64,000 nt of DNA from the IMG/VR virus record IMGVR_UViG_3300047557_002951, positions 62,001 to 126,000 of that record, one strand, 5' to 3'. Origin of the DNA: a virus. This document shows positions 47,702 to 54,883 of this stretch, piece by piece. Below the pieces are notes generated by a model that did no database searches, had not been told where the DNA came from, and saw only the letters and a list, made by a program, of their open reading frames with translations. The first letter of the stretch is position 1. Every line of letters starts with the position of its first letter. The position numbers and the translations under genes are program-made.

Positions 47702-48408
47702 ACTGGTTCAAAGATTCTGCCCCATCCATCATTGGGATGCTTTACTGTCCATCGTCTTTCTAGCATCCGTTTAGCATAAACAACTCTTTTCCCATTGGAT
47801 ACTGGACCAGAATACCCATCCAAAATTGAACCATATGGATCACTTACAATATAGTTTCCACTTTCGTTTTTCCCATGTACACAAATCATATGACCAGTTC
47901 CAGTAGGAGATAACTCTGGACCACGATGAAGAATTCCAATCACAACTGGACGACCAGCAGAAAGTTCTCGATCTAAATCATCAAATCCTAAATTATAATG
48001 AAACTTAGAGTCTAATCCATAAGACTTCAATACTCTCGTTTGAACATCATGATCTGTCGAATTCCCTTGTGCTAAAACTTTTCTAAGATAGGCATCATCA
48101 CCTTTTGTCCCTGATGGTAATGATCCTGGCTTCAAATACTCAAGACACATTGCACAAGCAGATGAATTGCAAGTAGAATCTGGTAGTTGATAGTTATCTG
48201 TTTGTGGATAGAATGGTACATCCAAAAGAATTCCTTTTAAGTCCTGTGAGATATTTTGTGATCTATAGATTCTTATCCAGTTAGATGTGTCATCTAATAA
48301 CTCTGGAACTTTTTCTGCCAATAGTCGTTCAAAATCATCTATTGCTGCACGATGCTTTGGATTCTTGTCGTCGTAGTACTTGAAAAAATTGTTTAAATCT
48401 ACTCTCAT
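47692..48408 (-). CDS. C39-type papain-like peptidase (N-terminal half of endolysin)
   Basis: 238 residues from ATG at 48408 (TTG at 48414 also in frame). Peptidase C39-like core: LDVPFYPQTDNYQLPDSTCN with catalytic Cys at STCNSSACAM, GTGHMICVHGKNESGNYIVS with catalytic His, then SDPYGS as Asp. Its stop is directly preceded by A AAA AAG. Alone it may be a peptidase; with the GH19 frame it makes a two-domain enzyme cutting both peptide and glycan bonds of the host wall. Confidence 0.8.
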   Translation of the reverse strand: MRVDLNNFFKYYDDKNPKHRAAIDDFERLLAEKVPELLDDTSNWIRIYRSQNISQDLKGILLDVPFYPQTDNYQLPDSTCNSSACAMCLEYLKPGSLPSGTKGDDAYLRKVLAQGNSTDHDVQTRVLKSYGLDSKFHYNLGFDDLDRELSAGRPVVIGILHRGPELSPTGTGHMICVHGKNESGNYIVSDPYGSILDGYSGPVSNGKRVVYAKRMLERRWTVKHPNDGWGRIFEPVKK

Positions 48409-48410
48409 TT

Positions 48411-48569
48411 TCAATACCTGAATTCTTCTAATCTATCTAGGAGTTCATTCAAATGTTTATGTGCCAGTGATTTGGGATCACTTGTATAATATGGTTCAGT
48501 TGAAACCTTATGTTTTTGCTTCAAAATTAAAACTTTAATCTCATCTTTCGTGATGTGATTTCTTGGCAT
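48411..48569 (-). CDS. Small conserved cyanophage protein
   Basis: 52 residues (MPRNHITKDEIKVLILKQKH ... LAHKHLNELLDRLEEFRY). A known small family of cyanomyoviruses. Stops 2 nt before the peptidase ATG. Unknown function. Confidence 0.7.
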   Translation of the reverse strand: MPRNHITKDEIKVLILKQKHKVSTEPYYTSDPKSLAHKHLNELLDRLEEFRY

Positions 48570-48573
48570 ATAC

Positions 48574-48609
48574 AAAAAAACTCTACCACCTATTTAGTGG
48601 TAGAGTTTA
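48574..48609 (-). terminator. Rho-independent terminator of the photosynthesis operon
   Basis: ACTCTACCAC (48597-48606) pairs with GTGGTAGAGT (48580-48589), loop TAAATAG, then a run of seven T. Confidence 0.9.
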
Positions 48610-48630
48610 AAATTTATAGTTTTTATGTTA

Positions 48631-48750
48631 TCAGAATACACCTGGAATTAATTGGCCAGTGGTGAGATAAGTGCCAACTGCAATTACAAATCCAAGCATT
48701 GCAAGTCGTCCGTTTAGCCTTTCGTTTGCTTCAGTCCATCCAAATTTCAT
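48631..48750 (-). CDS. hli: High-light-inducible protein (short)
   Basis: 39 residues ([20 protein letters not shown] ...). The chlorophyll-binding E-x-x-N-G-R-x-A-M-x-G-F motif is present as EANERLNGRLAMLGF. Single thylakoid helix. Protects photosystems from excess light, keeping energy flow during infection. Last gene of the operon; ATGA overlap with the gene before; strong CGGAGG Shine-Dalgarno. Confidence 0.93.
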   Translation of the reverse strand: MKFGWTEANERLNGRLAMLGFVIAVGTYLTTGQLIPGVF

Positions 48751-48908
48751 TTTTGATTCCTCCGTGTTGTGTTTTGAATTACAATAAATTTATCTTTGGG
48801 TAAAGTGCCTGCAACACAAACTTTGAGTTCATCATCGTTAGTCCAGGCACCAGATTCGACAAGTTCTTGAAGTGCTACTCCAAGTTGTCCTAGCATATCG
48901 GCACTCAC
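48747..48908 (-). CDS. Small protein between petF and hli
   Basis: 53 residues if GTG at 48908 is used (GTGA overlap with petF stop), 49 from ATG at 48896: [40 protein letters not shown]. Overlaps the next gene by ATGA, so surely coupled. Unknown function; the context suggests photosynthesis or redox. Confidence 0.65.
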   Translation of the reverse strand: MSADMLGQLGVALQELVESGAWTNDDELKVCVAGTLPKDKFIVIQNTTRRNQK

Positions 48909-49195
48909 AGATTTTCTTCCTGTTCAGTGAGAATCACGCAATCACTAGTTGGATATGCCGTACAGGTAAGAATAAACCCATCAGCGAGTTGATCATCATC
49001 AAGAAAGGTTTGATCCTCATTATCCACTGTACCAGAAACAAGTTTACCAGTACAAGCAGAACAAGCACCAGCACGACAAGAAGAAGGCAGATCGATTCCT
49101 GCCTCTTCAGCAGCGTCTAGAATATATTGATCTTCAGGGCACTCAAAAGTACTCTCAGTGCCGTCAGGAGATTGTAGAGTAATAGTATAATTCAT
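48905..49195 (-). CDS. petF: [2Fe-2S] plant-type ferredoxin
   Basis: 96 residues. Cluster ligands [12 protein letters not shown] and LTC near residue 77; typical [13 protein letters not shown]. It accepts electrons from PSI and could feed phage-relevant reductases such as ribonucleotide reductase. Start overlaps the small peptide stop (ATGA). Confidence 0.97.
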   Translation of the reverse strand: MNYTITLQSPDGTESTFECPEDQYILDAAEEAGIDLPSSCRAGACSACTGKLVSGTVDNEDQTFLDDDQLADGFILTCTAYPTSDCVILTEQEENL

Positions 49196-49281
49196 TCGTA
49201 AGTTTTTGATAGTTGATTTACAGAGTGTGCTAGCAGTACAAAGAATGCAATACTAGTTACGGTAAAGATAACTTCAGTCAT
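49192..49281 (-). CDS. 29-residue membrane peptide
   Basis: [20 protein letters not shown] then VNQLSKTYE. One helix, like small photosystem subunits. Overlaps hli stop (TGATG) and petF start (ATGA). Likely thylakoid; function unknown. Confidence 0.75.
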   Translation of the reverse strand: MTEVIFTVTSIAFFVLLAHSVNQLSKTYE

Positions 49282-49490
49282 CAAAAGATACCAAAGAAAA
49301 GTTTGCCAGTGAGAGCATAAGAAATGATACCAGAAACGATACCAATCATTGCCCAACGAGAATTCGCTTTTTCTGCCTTTACAGCATAAGGTTCAAAACC
49401 ATAACGCTCAATATCTTCTTTAGACATCCACATTGTTGGTTCTTTGGCAAACATATTCATTTGGCCAAATTCATTTTTTGTAACGGTCAT
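49281..49490 (-). CDS. hli: High-light-inducible protein (long)
   Basis: 69 residues. N-terminal soluble part (NEFGQMNMFAKEPTMWMSKE, DIERYGFEPYAVKAE), then the HLIP helix AEKANSRWAMIGIVSGIISY. Chlorophyll-binding E-x-x-N-x-R-x-A-M-x-G. First gene of the photosynthesis operon, promoter at 49518-49546. Confidence 0.93.
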   Translation of the reverse strand: MTVTKNEFGQMNMFAKEPTMWMSKEDIERYGFEPYAVKAEKANSRWAMIGIVSGIISYALTGKLFFGIF

Positions 49491-49517
49491 TTATTTTTTA
49501 TAAAGTTTTACAACAGA

Positions 49518-49546
49518 ATTATATAGGAAGAATGAAGGCTTGTCAA
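49518..49546 (-). promoter_or_regulatory. Perfect sigma70 promoter of the photosynthesis operon
   Basis: TTGACA (49541-49546), 17-bp spacer, TATAAT (49518-49523) on the minus strand. TTGACA sits in a short palindrome (GCTTGACAAGC). Confidence 0.9.
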
Positions 49547-49571
49547 GCATCCCTTAAAGTTTTGTTTGAAT

Positions 49572-50537
49572 TTACTGACTGATCCGGTTTACGGCAAGTC
49601 GTGCTCGGTTGAGGATAGAACCACTAAGGGGAACATATCCAAGGTCATCAGCAATTGATTGTGCCTTTGAACTCAGGGCGTAGTTGAGTGCTCCACGAAT
49701 GGCAGGAGCGTTAGAACCATTGCCAGTCTTATATGCAAGAATCCAAGTCAGAGTTGAAATTGGATAAGAAGTTGCACCAGCAGGATTTGGATTTTCGCCA
49801 GCAAGGTTCGCATCCAGTTTGATGCCATTCAGTGCGGCAGAACCAGCAGCAGCAGTAGGAAGAACAAACTTACCTGCTTTATTTTGAAGTGCTGCTGCTT
49901 GGAGTTTATTTGCTTTCACAAATCCAGTGTTCACATAACCAATCGCACCATTGCTTTGACGAATGCGACCAGCAACACCTTCATTACCTTTAGCACCAAT
50001 ACCAGTAGGCCAGTTTACAGACTTAGCAGCACCAGCAGTCCAACCACCAAATGCTTTCAGAGAGTTAGTAAATGCAAAGGTAGTTCCAGAACCATCAGAA
50101 CGATGAACCACAGTCATAGGACCAGCAGCACATCCAACTTGGTTCCAGTTCTTAATCCGACCAGCAAAGACATCAACTGCTTGCTTCTGAGTGAGTTTCA
50201 GAGTACATCCTGGTTTGTTATAGGCAATAGCAATAGTACCACCAACCATAGGAATTTGTACGACACCACGCTTTACTTTGGCGGCATCTGCTGCGCTGAT
50301 TGCTTCATCACTTGCTCCGAAGTTAATCGTTCCCGCAAGGAATTGACGAACACCAGCACCAGAACCAACGGACTGATAATTAACCCGATTCCCAGTAGCT
50401 CGTGCATAGTCAGCAAACCATCGTTGATAAATTGGAGCAGGGAATGAAGCACCTGCACCGTTAATAGTAGGTCCAGCAAGAGCAGCAGTAGGAACAGCAG
50501 CAACTAAACCAATAGCAAAAATATTTTTCAGTTTCAT
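49572..50537 (-). CDS. pstS: Phosphate-binding protein PstS
   Basis: 321 residues from ATG at 50537 (the frame opens at 50600 but covers the promoter). Signal peptide MKLKNIFAIGLVAAVPTAAL, then the PstS pattern: GAGASFPAPIYQRWF, SVGSGAGVRQFLAGTINFGA, VVHRSDGSGTTFAFTNSL, IGYVNTGFVKANKL. Binds phosphate in the periplasm for the host Pst transporter, relieving P limitation. Candidate Pho box upstream (50588-50616). Confidence 0.97.
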   Translation of the reverse strand: MKLKNIFAIGLVAAVPTAALAGPTINGAGASFPAPIYQRWFADYARATGNRVNYQSVGSGAGVRQFLAGTINFGASDEAISAADAAKVKRGVVQIPMVGGTIAIAYNKPGCTLKLTQKQAVDVFAGRIKNWNQVGCAAGPMTVVHRSDGSGTTFAFTNSLKAFGGWTAGAAKSVNWPTGIGAKGNEGVAGRIRQSNGAIGYVNTGFVKANKLQAAALQNKAGKFVLPTAAAGSAALNGIKLDANLAGENPNPAGATSYPISTLTWILAYKTGNGSNAPAIRGALNYALSSKAQSIADDLGYVPLSGSILNRARLAVNRISQ

Positions 50538-50571
50538 AAAAAGTTTTAGAAGTGAATTGACTTCACGAATA

Positions 50572-50600
50572 ATGATACCAGAAGACAAGCTTAAAGTCAA
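50572..50600 (-). promoter_or_regulatory. sigma70-type promoter of pstS
   Basis: TTGACT (50595-50600), 17-bp spacer, TATCAT (50572-50577) on the minus strand, 34 nt before the pstS ATG. Confidence 0.75.
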
Positions 50601-50616
50601 CTAAGATTTGGTTAAG
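50588..50616 (-). promoter_or_regulatory. Candidate Pho box overlapping the pstS -35
   Basis: Minus-strand repeats CTTAACCA (50609-50616), CTTAGTTG (50598-50605) and TTTAAGCT (50588-50595), spaced 11 and 10 bp. The first fits the cyanobacterial PyTTAAPyPyA/T unit exactly. Host PhoB control of cyanophage pstS is known in other phages. Confidence 0.6.
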
Positions 50617-50630
50617 GTTTCGATTACCAA

Positions 50631-50660
50631 ATAAAAAAGCACCCAAAAAATAGGTGCTTT
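50631..50660 (-). terminator. Rho-independent terminator upstream of pstS
   Basis: AAAGCACC (50653-50660) pairs with GGTGCTTT (50636-50643), loop of 9, followed by TTTT on the minus strand. Confidence 0.85.
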
Positions 50661-50682
50661 CACTCAAGTTATGAGTAAGTTA

Positions 50683-50789
50683 TCAACCAACAATACTATC
50701 TCTCCACTCTTCACTCATATTCACCATAATTGCTTCTGCTGCTTCTGGGGTTTCAGCATATCAGTATAAAACATATTAGTATTTTTCAT
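50683..50789 (-). pseudogene. Possible decayed small gene
   Basis: From ATG at 50789 (MKNTNMFYTD) a second frame continues as YAETPEAAEAIMVNMSEEWR, then DSIVG and TGA. The two parts would make one 35-residue protein if one base were restored near 50760; as it stands they are in different frames with a stop between. Confidence 0.4.
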
Positions 50790-50814
50790 CTGCTCTTAAA
50801 TTGGTTCGCAATAC

Positions 50815-50822
50815 TATTTATA
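50815..50822 (-). promoter_or_regulatory. T4-type late promoter motif after the porin terminator
   Basis: TATAAATA on the minus strand directly beyond the terminator U run. Could drive the decayed ORF and perhaps pstS late, if the terminator at 50631-50660 is passed. Confidence 0.5.
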
Positions 50823-50823
50823 A

Positions 50824-50848
50824 AAGAAAAGAGGGCATTTCTGCCCTC
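50824..50848 (-). terminator. Rho-independent terminator of the porin gene
   Basis: GAGGGCA (50842-50848) pairs with TGCCCTC (50831-50837), loop GAAA, followed by TTTTCTTTT. Confidence 0.85.
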
Positions 50849-50888
50849 CAATCTCTACCTTAAAGATGCGAACCAATTAAGGCATCAT

Positions 50889-50896
50889 TATTTATA
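50889..50896 (-). promoter_or_regulatory. T4-type late promoter motif after the porin stop
   Basis: TATAAATA on the minus strand, 2 nt after the porin stop and before its terminator; a second copy is at 50815-50822. May be chance in AT-rich DNA. Confidence 0.35.
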
Positions 50897-50898
50897 CC

Positions 50899-52365
50899 TT
50901 AGAACTTAAAGGTTGTTTGTAAAATTCCTCCCCAATTTGAAGAGTTACCAGCAAGGCGCTGATTATCACTACCATAAATGATAGCAGGGGTGACGCTGAT
51001 GTTATCAGACACTTGATACTTGTAGAAGATTTCAAGCATCGTGGACTTCTCAAGGTTCTCACCAGTAGGAGCTTGACCGATAGCAACACCAGCAGAGTTA
51101 CCATCAACAAATACATCATCCCAAGTGAGACCAGCAAACCAGGACTGACTATTGGTAGCATCACTTTGGGTGCCACTTACAGTGTTCCAACCATAACCAC
51201 CAGAGATGGAGGGAACCCAACCAGATTGGGTTGGTTGCCAGTAAGCGTTGATAGCATAACCGTTGGAAGTTTGACCAGGAACAAGAGTTCCAGAAGCGCC
51301 GTTCAGACCGTTGTAGGTACGAACACGAGTGCCTTCAGTACCATAACGATAACCGAAAGCAGCACCCCAGTTAGTACCACGATAACCGATTTGTGCCAGA
51401 GTATTCAGAGCACCAGAACGGTCAAACTCACCAGTGGAACTATCACTGCCGTTTTGGGCAACATAGTTTACGCCAGCAACAAGACCTGTGCTCTTGCCAT
51501 ATTGAATGCCGAAACCAGAACCAACTGCCTTGTTATAAACACCAGGAGCACCTGCTACTTGGAAGAAGTCAAGAATCTTGGAGTTATATGCCGAAGGAAT
51601 CCAAGAGATTTCAGTATTACGAACCAGAGCGCCAGCAGTAATAGTGGTGGTGTTATTAAACGCAGGGAATGAATAGTACAGACGATCGATAACTACATTG
51701 TTGCCAACTTCACTAGAAGTGTTATCTGCTTTATCTAGTTTGAAGATTGAAGAACTGGAACCGAAAGGATTGCTGCTAAAGTTGGCAGAACGCAAACGAG
51801 TACGAAGTAGATCCTTACCAGTGAATGAAGTATCCAGGTTCAGACGCAGATCGTAGTTAAATGCGGTGTGAGTGATATCACCATCTTTGGTCTGGTAGTT
51901 ATCAACACCACCGATTACGAAGTTTGCTTCACCACGCAGTTTGGTAGTAGTGGAGAACTGTTGTGCTTCAAGTGTAGTGACTTGTGCTTCCAGACCATCT
52001 ACACGACCTTTGAGAACTGTAAGTTCTTGTGCGAATTCTGCCTGAAGACGCTTAAGTTCATCAGTAACTTCAGTCACGCGGTCAAGGCAAGCATTCAGAA
52101 GTGCTGCTGCCTCATAACGAGTCATAGCACGAGCACCACGGAAGGTGCCGTTAGGATAACCAGCAACGCAACCATAACGCTCTACGAGGTTGCTAAGTGC
52201 TTGATATGCCCAATCAGTTGGTTGGACATCAGAAAATTGTGTAATACTTGTGACCTGTTCTTGTGAATATTGATTTACTCCAGATGTAAGGTCAGCAGCC
52301 ATCGCTGCAGGAGCAACAATACCTAGAGCAACAGGTGCAAGCATCAGTTGTTGAAAAAATTTCAT
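50899..52365 (-). CDS. Cyanobacterial-type outer membrane porin (SLH plus beta-barrel)
   Basis: 488 residues from ATG at 52365. Signal peptide MKFFQQLMLAPVALGIVAPA (cut after AMA), SLH domain at about 45-95 (ITQFSDVQPTDWAYQALSNL, GCVAGYPNGTFRGARAMTRY), coiled coil to about 150 (DELKRLQAEFAQEL, RVDGLEAQVTTLEAQ), then a beta-barrel with alternating strands ending in ILQTTFKF, with the C-terminal Phe for outer-membrane insertion. This is the full-length host Som/OprB-type plan. The sequence looks richer in G+C than neighbours, suggesting transfer from a host. It may replace or add uptake pores, or alter phage receptors. Confidence 0.93.
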   Translation of the reverse strand: MKFFQQLMLAPVALGIVAPAAMAADLTSGVNQYSQEQVTSITQFSDVQPTDWAYQALSNLVERYGCVAGYPNGTFRGARAMTRYEAAALLNACLDRVTEVTDELKRLQAEFAQELTVLKGRVDGLEAQVTTLEAQQFSTTTKLRGEANFVIGGVDNYQTKDGDITHTAFNYDLRLNLDTSFTGKDLLRTRLRSANFSSNPFGSSSSIFKLDKADNTSSEVGNNVVIDRLYYSFPAFNNTTTITAGALVRNTEISWIPSAYNSKILDFFQVAGAPGVYNKAVGSGFGIQYGKSTGLVAGVNYVAQNGSDSSTGEFDRSGALNTLAQIGYRGTNWGAAFGYRYGTEGTRVRTYNGLNGASGTLVPGQTSNGYAINAYWQPTQSGWVPSISGGYGWNTVSGTQSDATNSQSWFAGLTWDDVFVDGNSAGVAIGQAPTGENLEKSTMLEIFYKYQVSDNISVTPAIIYGSDNQRLAGNSSNWGGILQTTFKF

Positions 52366-52429
52366 AGAAATATTTTTGTTTGTTCTATAGGACAAAAAGT
52401 TAAGAATTACAACAGAATTCCCAACCGAG

Positions 52430-52463
52430 TATTTATTATAGGACGGTTCTCAAAATTTGTCAA
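52430..52463 (-). promoter_or_regulatory. Perfect sigma70 promoter of the porin fused to a late motif
   Basis: TTGACA (52458-52463), 17-bp spacer, TATAAT (52435-52440); the -10 runs into AATAAATA (52430-52437). The -35 overlaps the stop of the GT25 gene. Confidence 0.85.
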
Positions 52464-53266
52464 GCGTCCGACTTAGATGGTTCGGTAATCCGACCAAGAT
52501 AAGGATCAAAGGAAGTAATTTGATCCACTGTGAAATTGGCACCTCTTTGATGCCAAAAATTTCTAATTCCATCATGACTATTACGATGAAAAATATCAAT
52601 ATGATCGGGATGAATGGATGAGCCAAGTTCAATTTTATAGAGAAAAATTGGAGTGGCATAAGTACACCCAGAATTATAAATCAAATCATCGGCTACTGGA
52701 CGAGGCTTTACTCCATTATCAAGTTTATACTTATCTCCACGAATATGATACTTTATAAGTTTTTCTGCATGATGTCTCGTAATGACATAACAAGCCGTTG
52801 AGAAATCATTAACAAATCTTGTATGAATTGGCACTACAATATCGCCAGTACAAATGATGGCAAGTTGAATGACATCCCAACAATAGGGAACTTTAGCAAT
52901 AAAATCAGACCAAGTGAAATTCCAACAGTGTGCAAGACTCATATCACAATCATCTTCCATAATAATCGCATAAGGACTATCAGAAGTATTATACCAATGA
53001 TTAATTGCTTTCAAATGTGATGTAACACACCCAATTTCACCAGATGTCATCATATCTGGGTACTTACCTTTAATAACATCACTCAAATCATCATCTCTAC
53101 CATCATGCGCAGAAATTCTCATATAATTTTCAATTTCCCAGTGTTTAAACTGAGATTCCATGTATTCCCATCTTTCTGGTTGATCGTCCAGATTAATACA
53201 ATAAACTGGACCAAAATTTTTTAGTTTATGTACAGATTTATTTTTTTCCATTAGATTGTCATCCAT
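52460..53266 (-). CDS. GT25-like glycosyltransferase
   Basis: 268 residues. VYCINLDDQPERWEYMESQF start, GEIGCVTSHLKAINHWYN and AIIMEDDCDMS (EDD metal site) are typical of family 25 (LPS/collagen galactosyltransferase type). Later PVADDLIYNSGCTYATPIFL. Acts on LPS or a phage glycan. End of the glycan cluster before the porin; overlaps the GT11 gene by 16 nt. Confidence 0.8.
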   Translation of the reverse strand: MDDNLMEKNKSVHKLKNFGPVYCINLDDQPERWEYMESQFKHWEIENYMRISAHDGRDDDLSDVIKGKYPDMMTSGEIGCVTSHLKAINHWYNTSDSPYAIIMEDDCDMSLAHCWNFTWSDFIAKVPYCWDVIQLAIICTGDIVVPIHTRFVNDFSTACYVITRHHAEKLIKYHIRGDKYKLDNGVKPRPVADDLIYNSGCTYATPIFLYKIELGSSIHPDHIDIFHRNSHDGIRNFWHQRGANFTVDQITSFDPYLGRITEPSKSDA

Positions 53267-54057
53267 CTTTCAGGTATTAGATCCTTTGTATTTTTATTGG
53301 AGTTACCTTCTCCAAACCATTTTATTGGTGCAATTACTTTATCTGAATTTGCAAGCCAAGCCCCCCACCAAGAAAATGAAGAGTTTGCAATAATATGATA
53401 TGTACACAATGTCATAAGACAAAGATCGACATAATGATCCTGAGATTCGGAGATCATAAAACGATCAGAATCAAATAAACTTTGCTCTTTGCACCATTCA
53501 ACATCATCAGAAAAAACTATCACTGGAATTTCAGAATCAAATGATTTTAATGCTTCTTCATAATAATCCAAATCAAGAGTAGTATGATTTGGATTTTTAA
53601 GATAATCAGTTCTCCTCACATGTAAACTAATTGCATCACCAACAGATTCCATCATATCTTTACATGGTTGTAAAATATGATCCCGAAAAGAAAAATCTTC
53701 TCTAATTTCAGATTCGATGTGTTTAAAATATTTCTCAGACTGAAAAAATCCAGCAAGGCTAATTTCATCTGGACACATATTGAAAAGAATTTCATCGAAA
53801 TGAAAATGTCTTTCTTCTGCTATCGGTGCATATCCTCGGTCAAGTAGTTTAGTATTGCGCGGAAGAACATTAATCATATTGAACGCATCAAACAATTCAA
53901 TCTTCATATCAAATCCATAAGGATCTTTAATGATATGATCATGTCTTGGAATACAAAAATCGTATCCACGATTTCTAGCAATACCTCGCAATGATGCATA
54001 TTGAAACATCTGATTTCCAAGTCTGCCAAGTTGCCCTAAATGATTAAATGCCAACAT
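53251..54057 (-). CDS. GT11 alpha-1,2-fucosyltransferase (copy 1)
   Basis: 268 residues. GT11 motifs: GQLGRLGNQMFQYASLRGIA, ISLHVRRTDYLKNP (H-x-R-R-x-D), IVFSDDVEWCKEQ, IANSSFSWWGAWLA, KVIAPIKWFG. Transfers L-fucose from GDP-fucose. First of three GT11 copies here; donor made by gmd/fcl at 61750-63685. Confidence 0.93.
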   Translation of the reverse strand: MLAFNHLGQLGRLGNQMFQYASLRGIARNRGYDFCIPRHDHIIKDPYGFDMKIELFDAFNMINVLPRNTKLLDRGYAPIAEERHFHFDEILFNMCPDEISLAGFFQSEKYFKHIESEIREDFSFRDHILQPCKDMMESVGDAISLHVRRTDYLKNPNHTTLDLDYYEEALKSFDSEIPVIVFSDDVEWCKEQSLFDSDRFMISESQDHYVDLCLMTLCTYHIIANSSFSWWGAWLANSDKVIAPIKWFGEGNSNKNTKDLIPERWMTI

Positions 54058-54871
54058 TTAATTGTCTCCTCAATTTCTTTACATATTTTTGTTGCTCATA
54101 ATAATTCACTAATCTTTCTTTGTCCCAAGTTCGTATTGAGTTCCACAAGTTAAAATTATCCTGCCATTTTGGATTATTATAATGTGAATTGAAAGTTCTT
54201 GCATGTTCAAAATGATACCCATAGTTATTAACTCTGCCAACTTTGAGTCCCATTACTTGTATTCTATACAAAAATTCACAATCTTCGGGTCCCCAAGACA
54301 TAAAATTTTCATTCCAAAAATAAGAATCAATTTCAGATTGTTTTCTTATCATTTGTCCCCACCCCATTACAGATGTACCCAAACGACAACTATCATTAAG
54401 TATTTCTAAGTTGAAATTAGATTGAATAAATTTTTCAAGCAATTCGTCAGAATGATTTACATGAAGTTGATAAGCACCAACCCCATAAGTATAAACAGCA
54501 TCATAATTTTGGGTAGTTATCATATGATATGCCTTATGATAACTTGATACTGGAAATACTATATCAACATCGTAATTATAAACAATATCAGTATTTGCTT
54601 CAAGTAACAAATTGTTTAAAACTTTAGTTTTGTGAAAAAATGAATTCTCATCGCAATTAAATATATGTCTCAGATTTATTGGTTCTTTCCCAAAAATATT
54701 TTTGATATTTGGTAGTACATTTTGAGAATATATAGACTGTTTATCAGATTCATAAACAATAATTTTTGATTCTGGAAAATTATACAAAAGATAAGAAATC
54801 GATGTAATTATATTTCTCAATCGGTCATTAGATTCTATCCTACACGGCATTAAAAATGTTAAATTTTTCAT
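54044..54871 (-). CDS. GT-A glycosyltransferase (galactosyltransferase-like)
   Basis: 275 residues. LTFLMPCRIESNDRLRNIIT start, metal site YDVDIVF, and MSWGPEDCEFLYRIQVMG, the WGxEDxEF motif of chondroitin/galactosyltransferase-like GT-A enzymes. Between two GT11 genes; overlaps the following one by 14 nt. Confidence 0.8.
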   Translation of the reverse strand: MKNLTFLMPCRIESNDRLRNIITSISYLLYNFPESKIIVYESDKQSIYSQNVLPNIKNIFGKEPINLRHIFNCDENSFFHKTKVLNNLLLEANTDIVYNYDVDIVFPVSSYHKAYHMITTQNYDAVYTYGVGAYQLHVNHSDELLEKFIQSNFNLEILNDSCRLGTSVMGWGQMIRKQSEIDSYFWNENFMSWGPEDCEFLYRIQVMGLKVGRVNNYGYHFEHARTFNSHYNNPKWQDNFNLWNSIRTWDKERLVNYYEQQKYVKKLRRQLNVGI

Positions 54872-54883
54872 TTTACTAACACA

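Larger units (their letters stand above)
50799..50888. repeat. 12-bp inverted repeat around a terminator and late promoter
   Basis: AATTGGTTCGCA (50799-50810) and TGCGAACCAATT (50877-50888), perfect, 66 nt apart; the similarity goes on past one inserted base. Confidence 0.8.

Noticed and set aside
51013-51672. 219-codon ORF on the plus strand inside the porin, and similar long antisense ORFs (for example 49884-50447 in pstS)
   Set aside because: They mirror the codon pattern of the real gene on the other strand and give low-complexity Thr/Ser-rich products without motifs.
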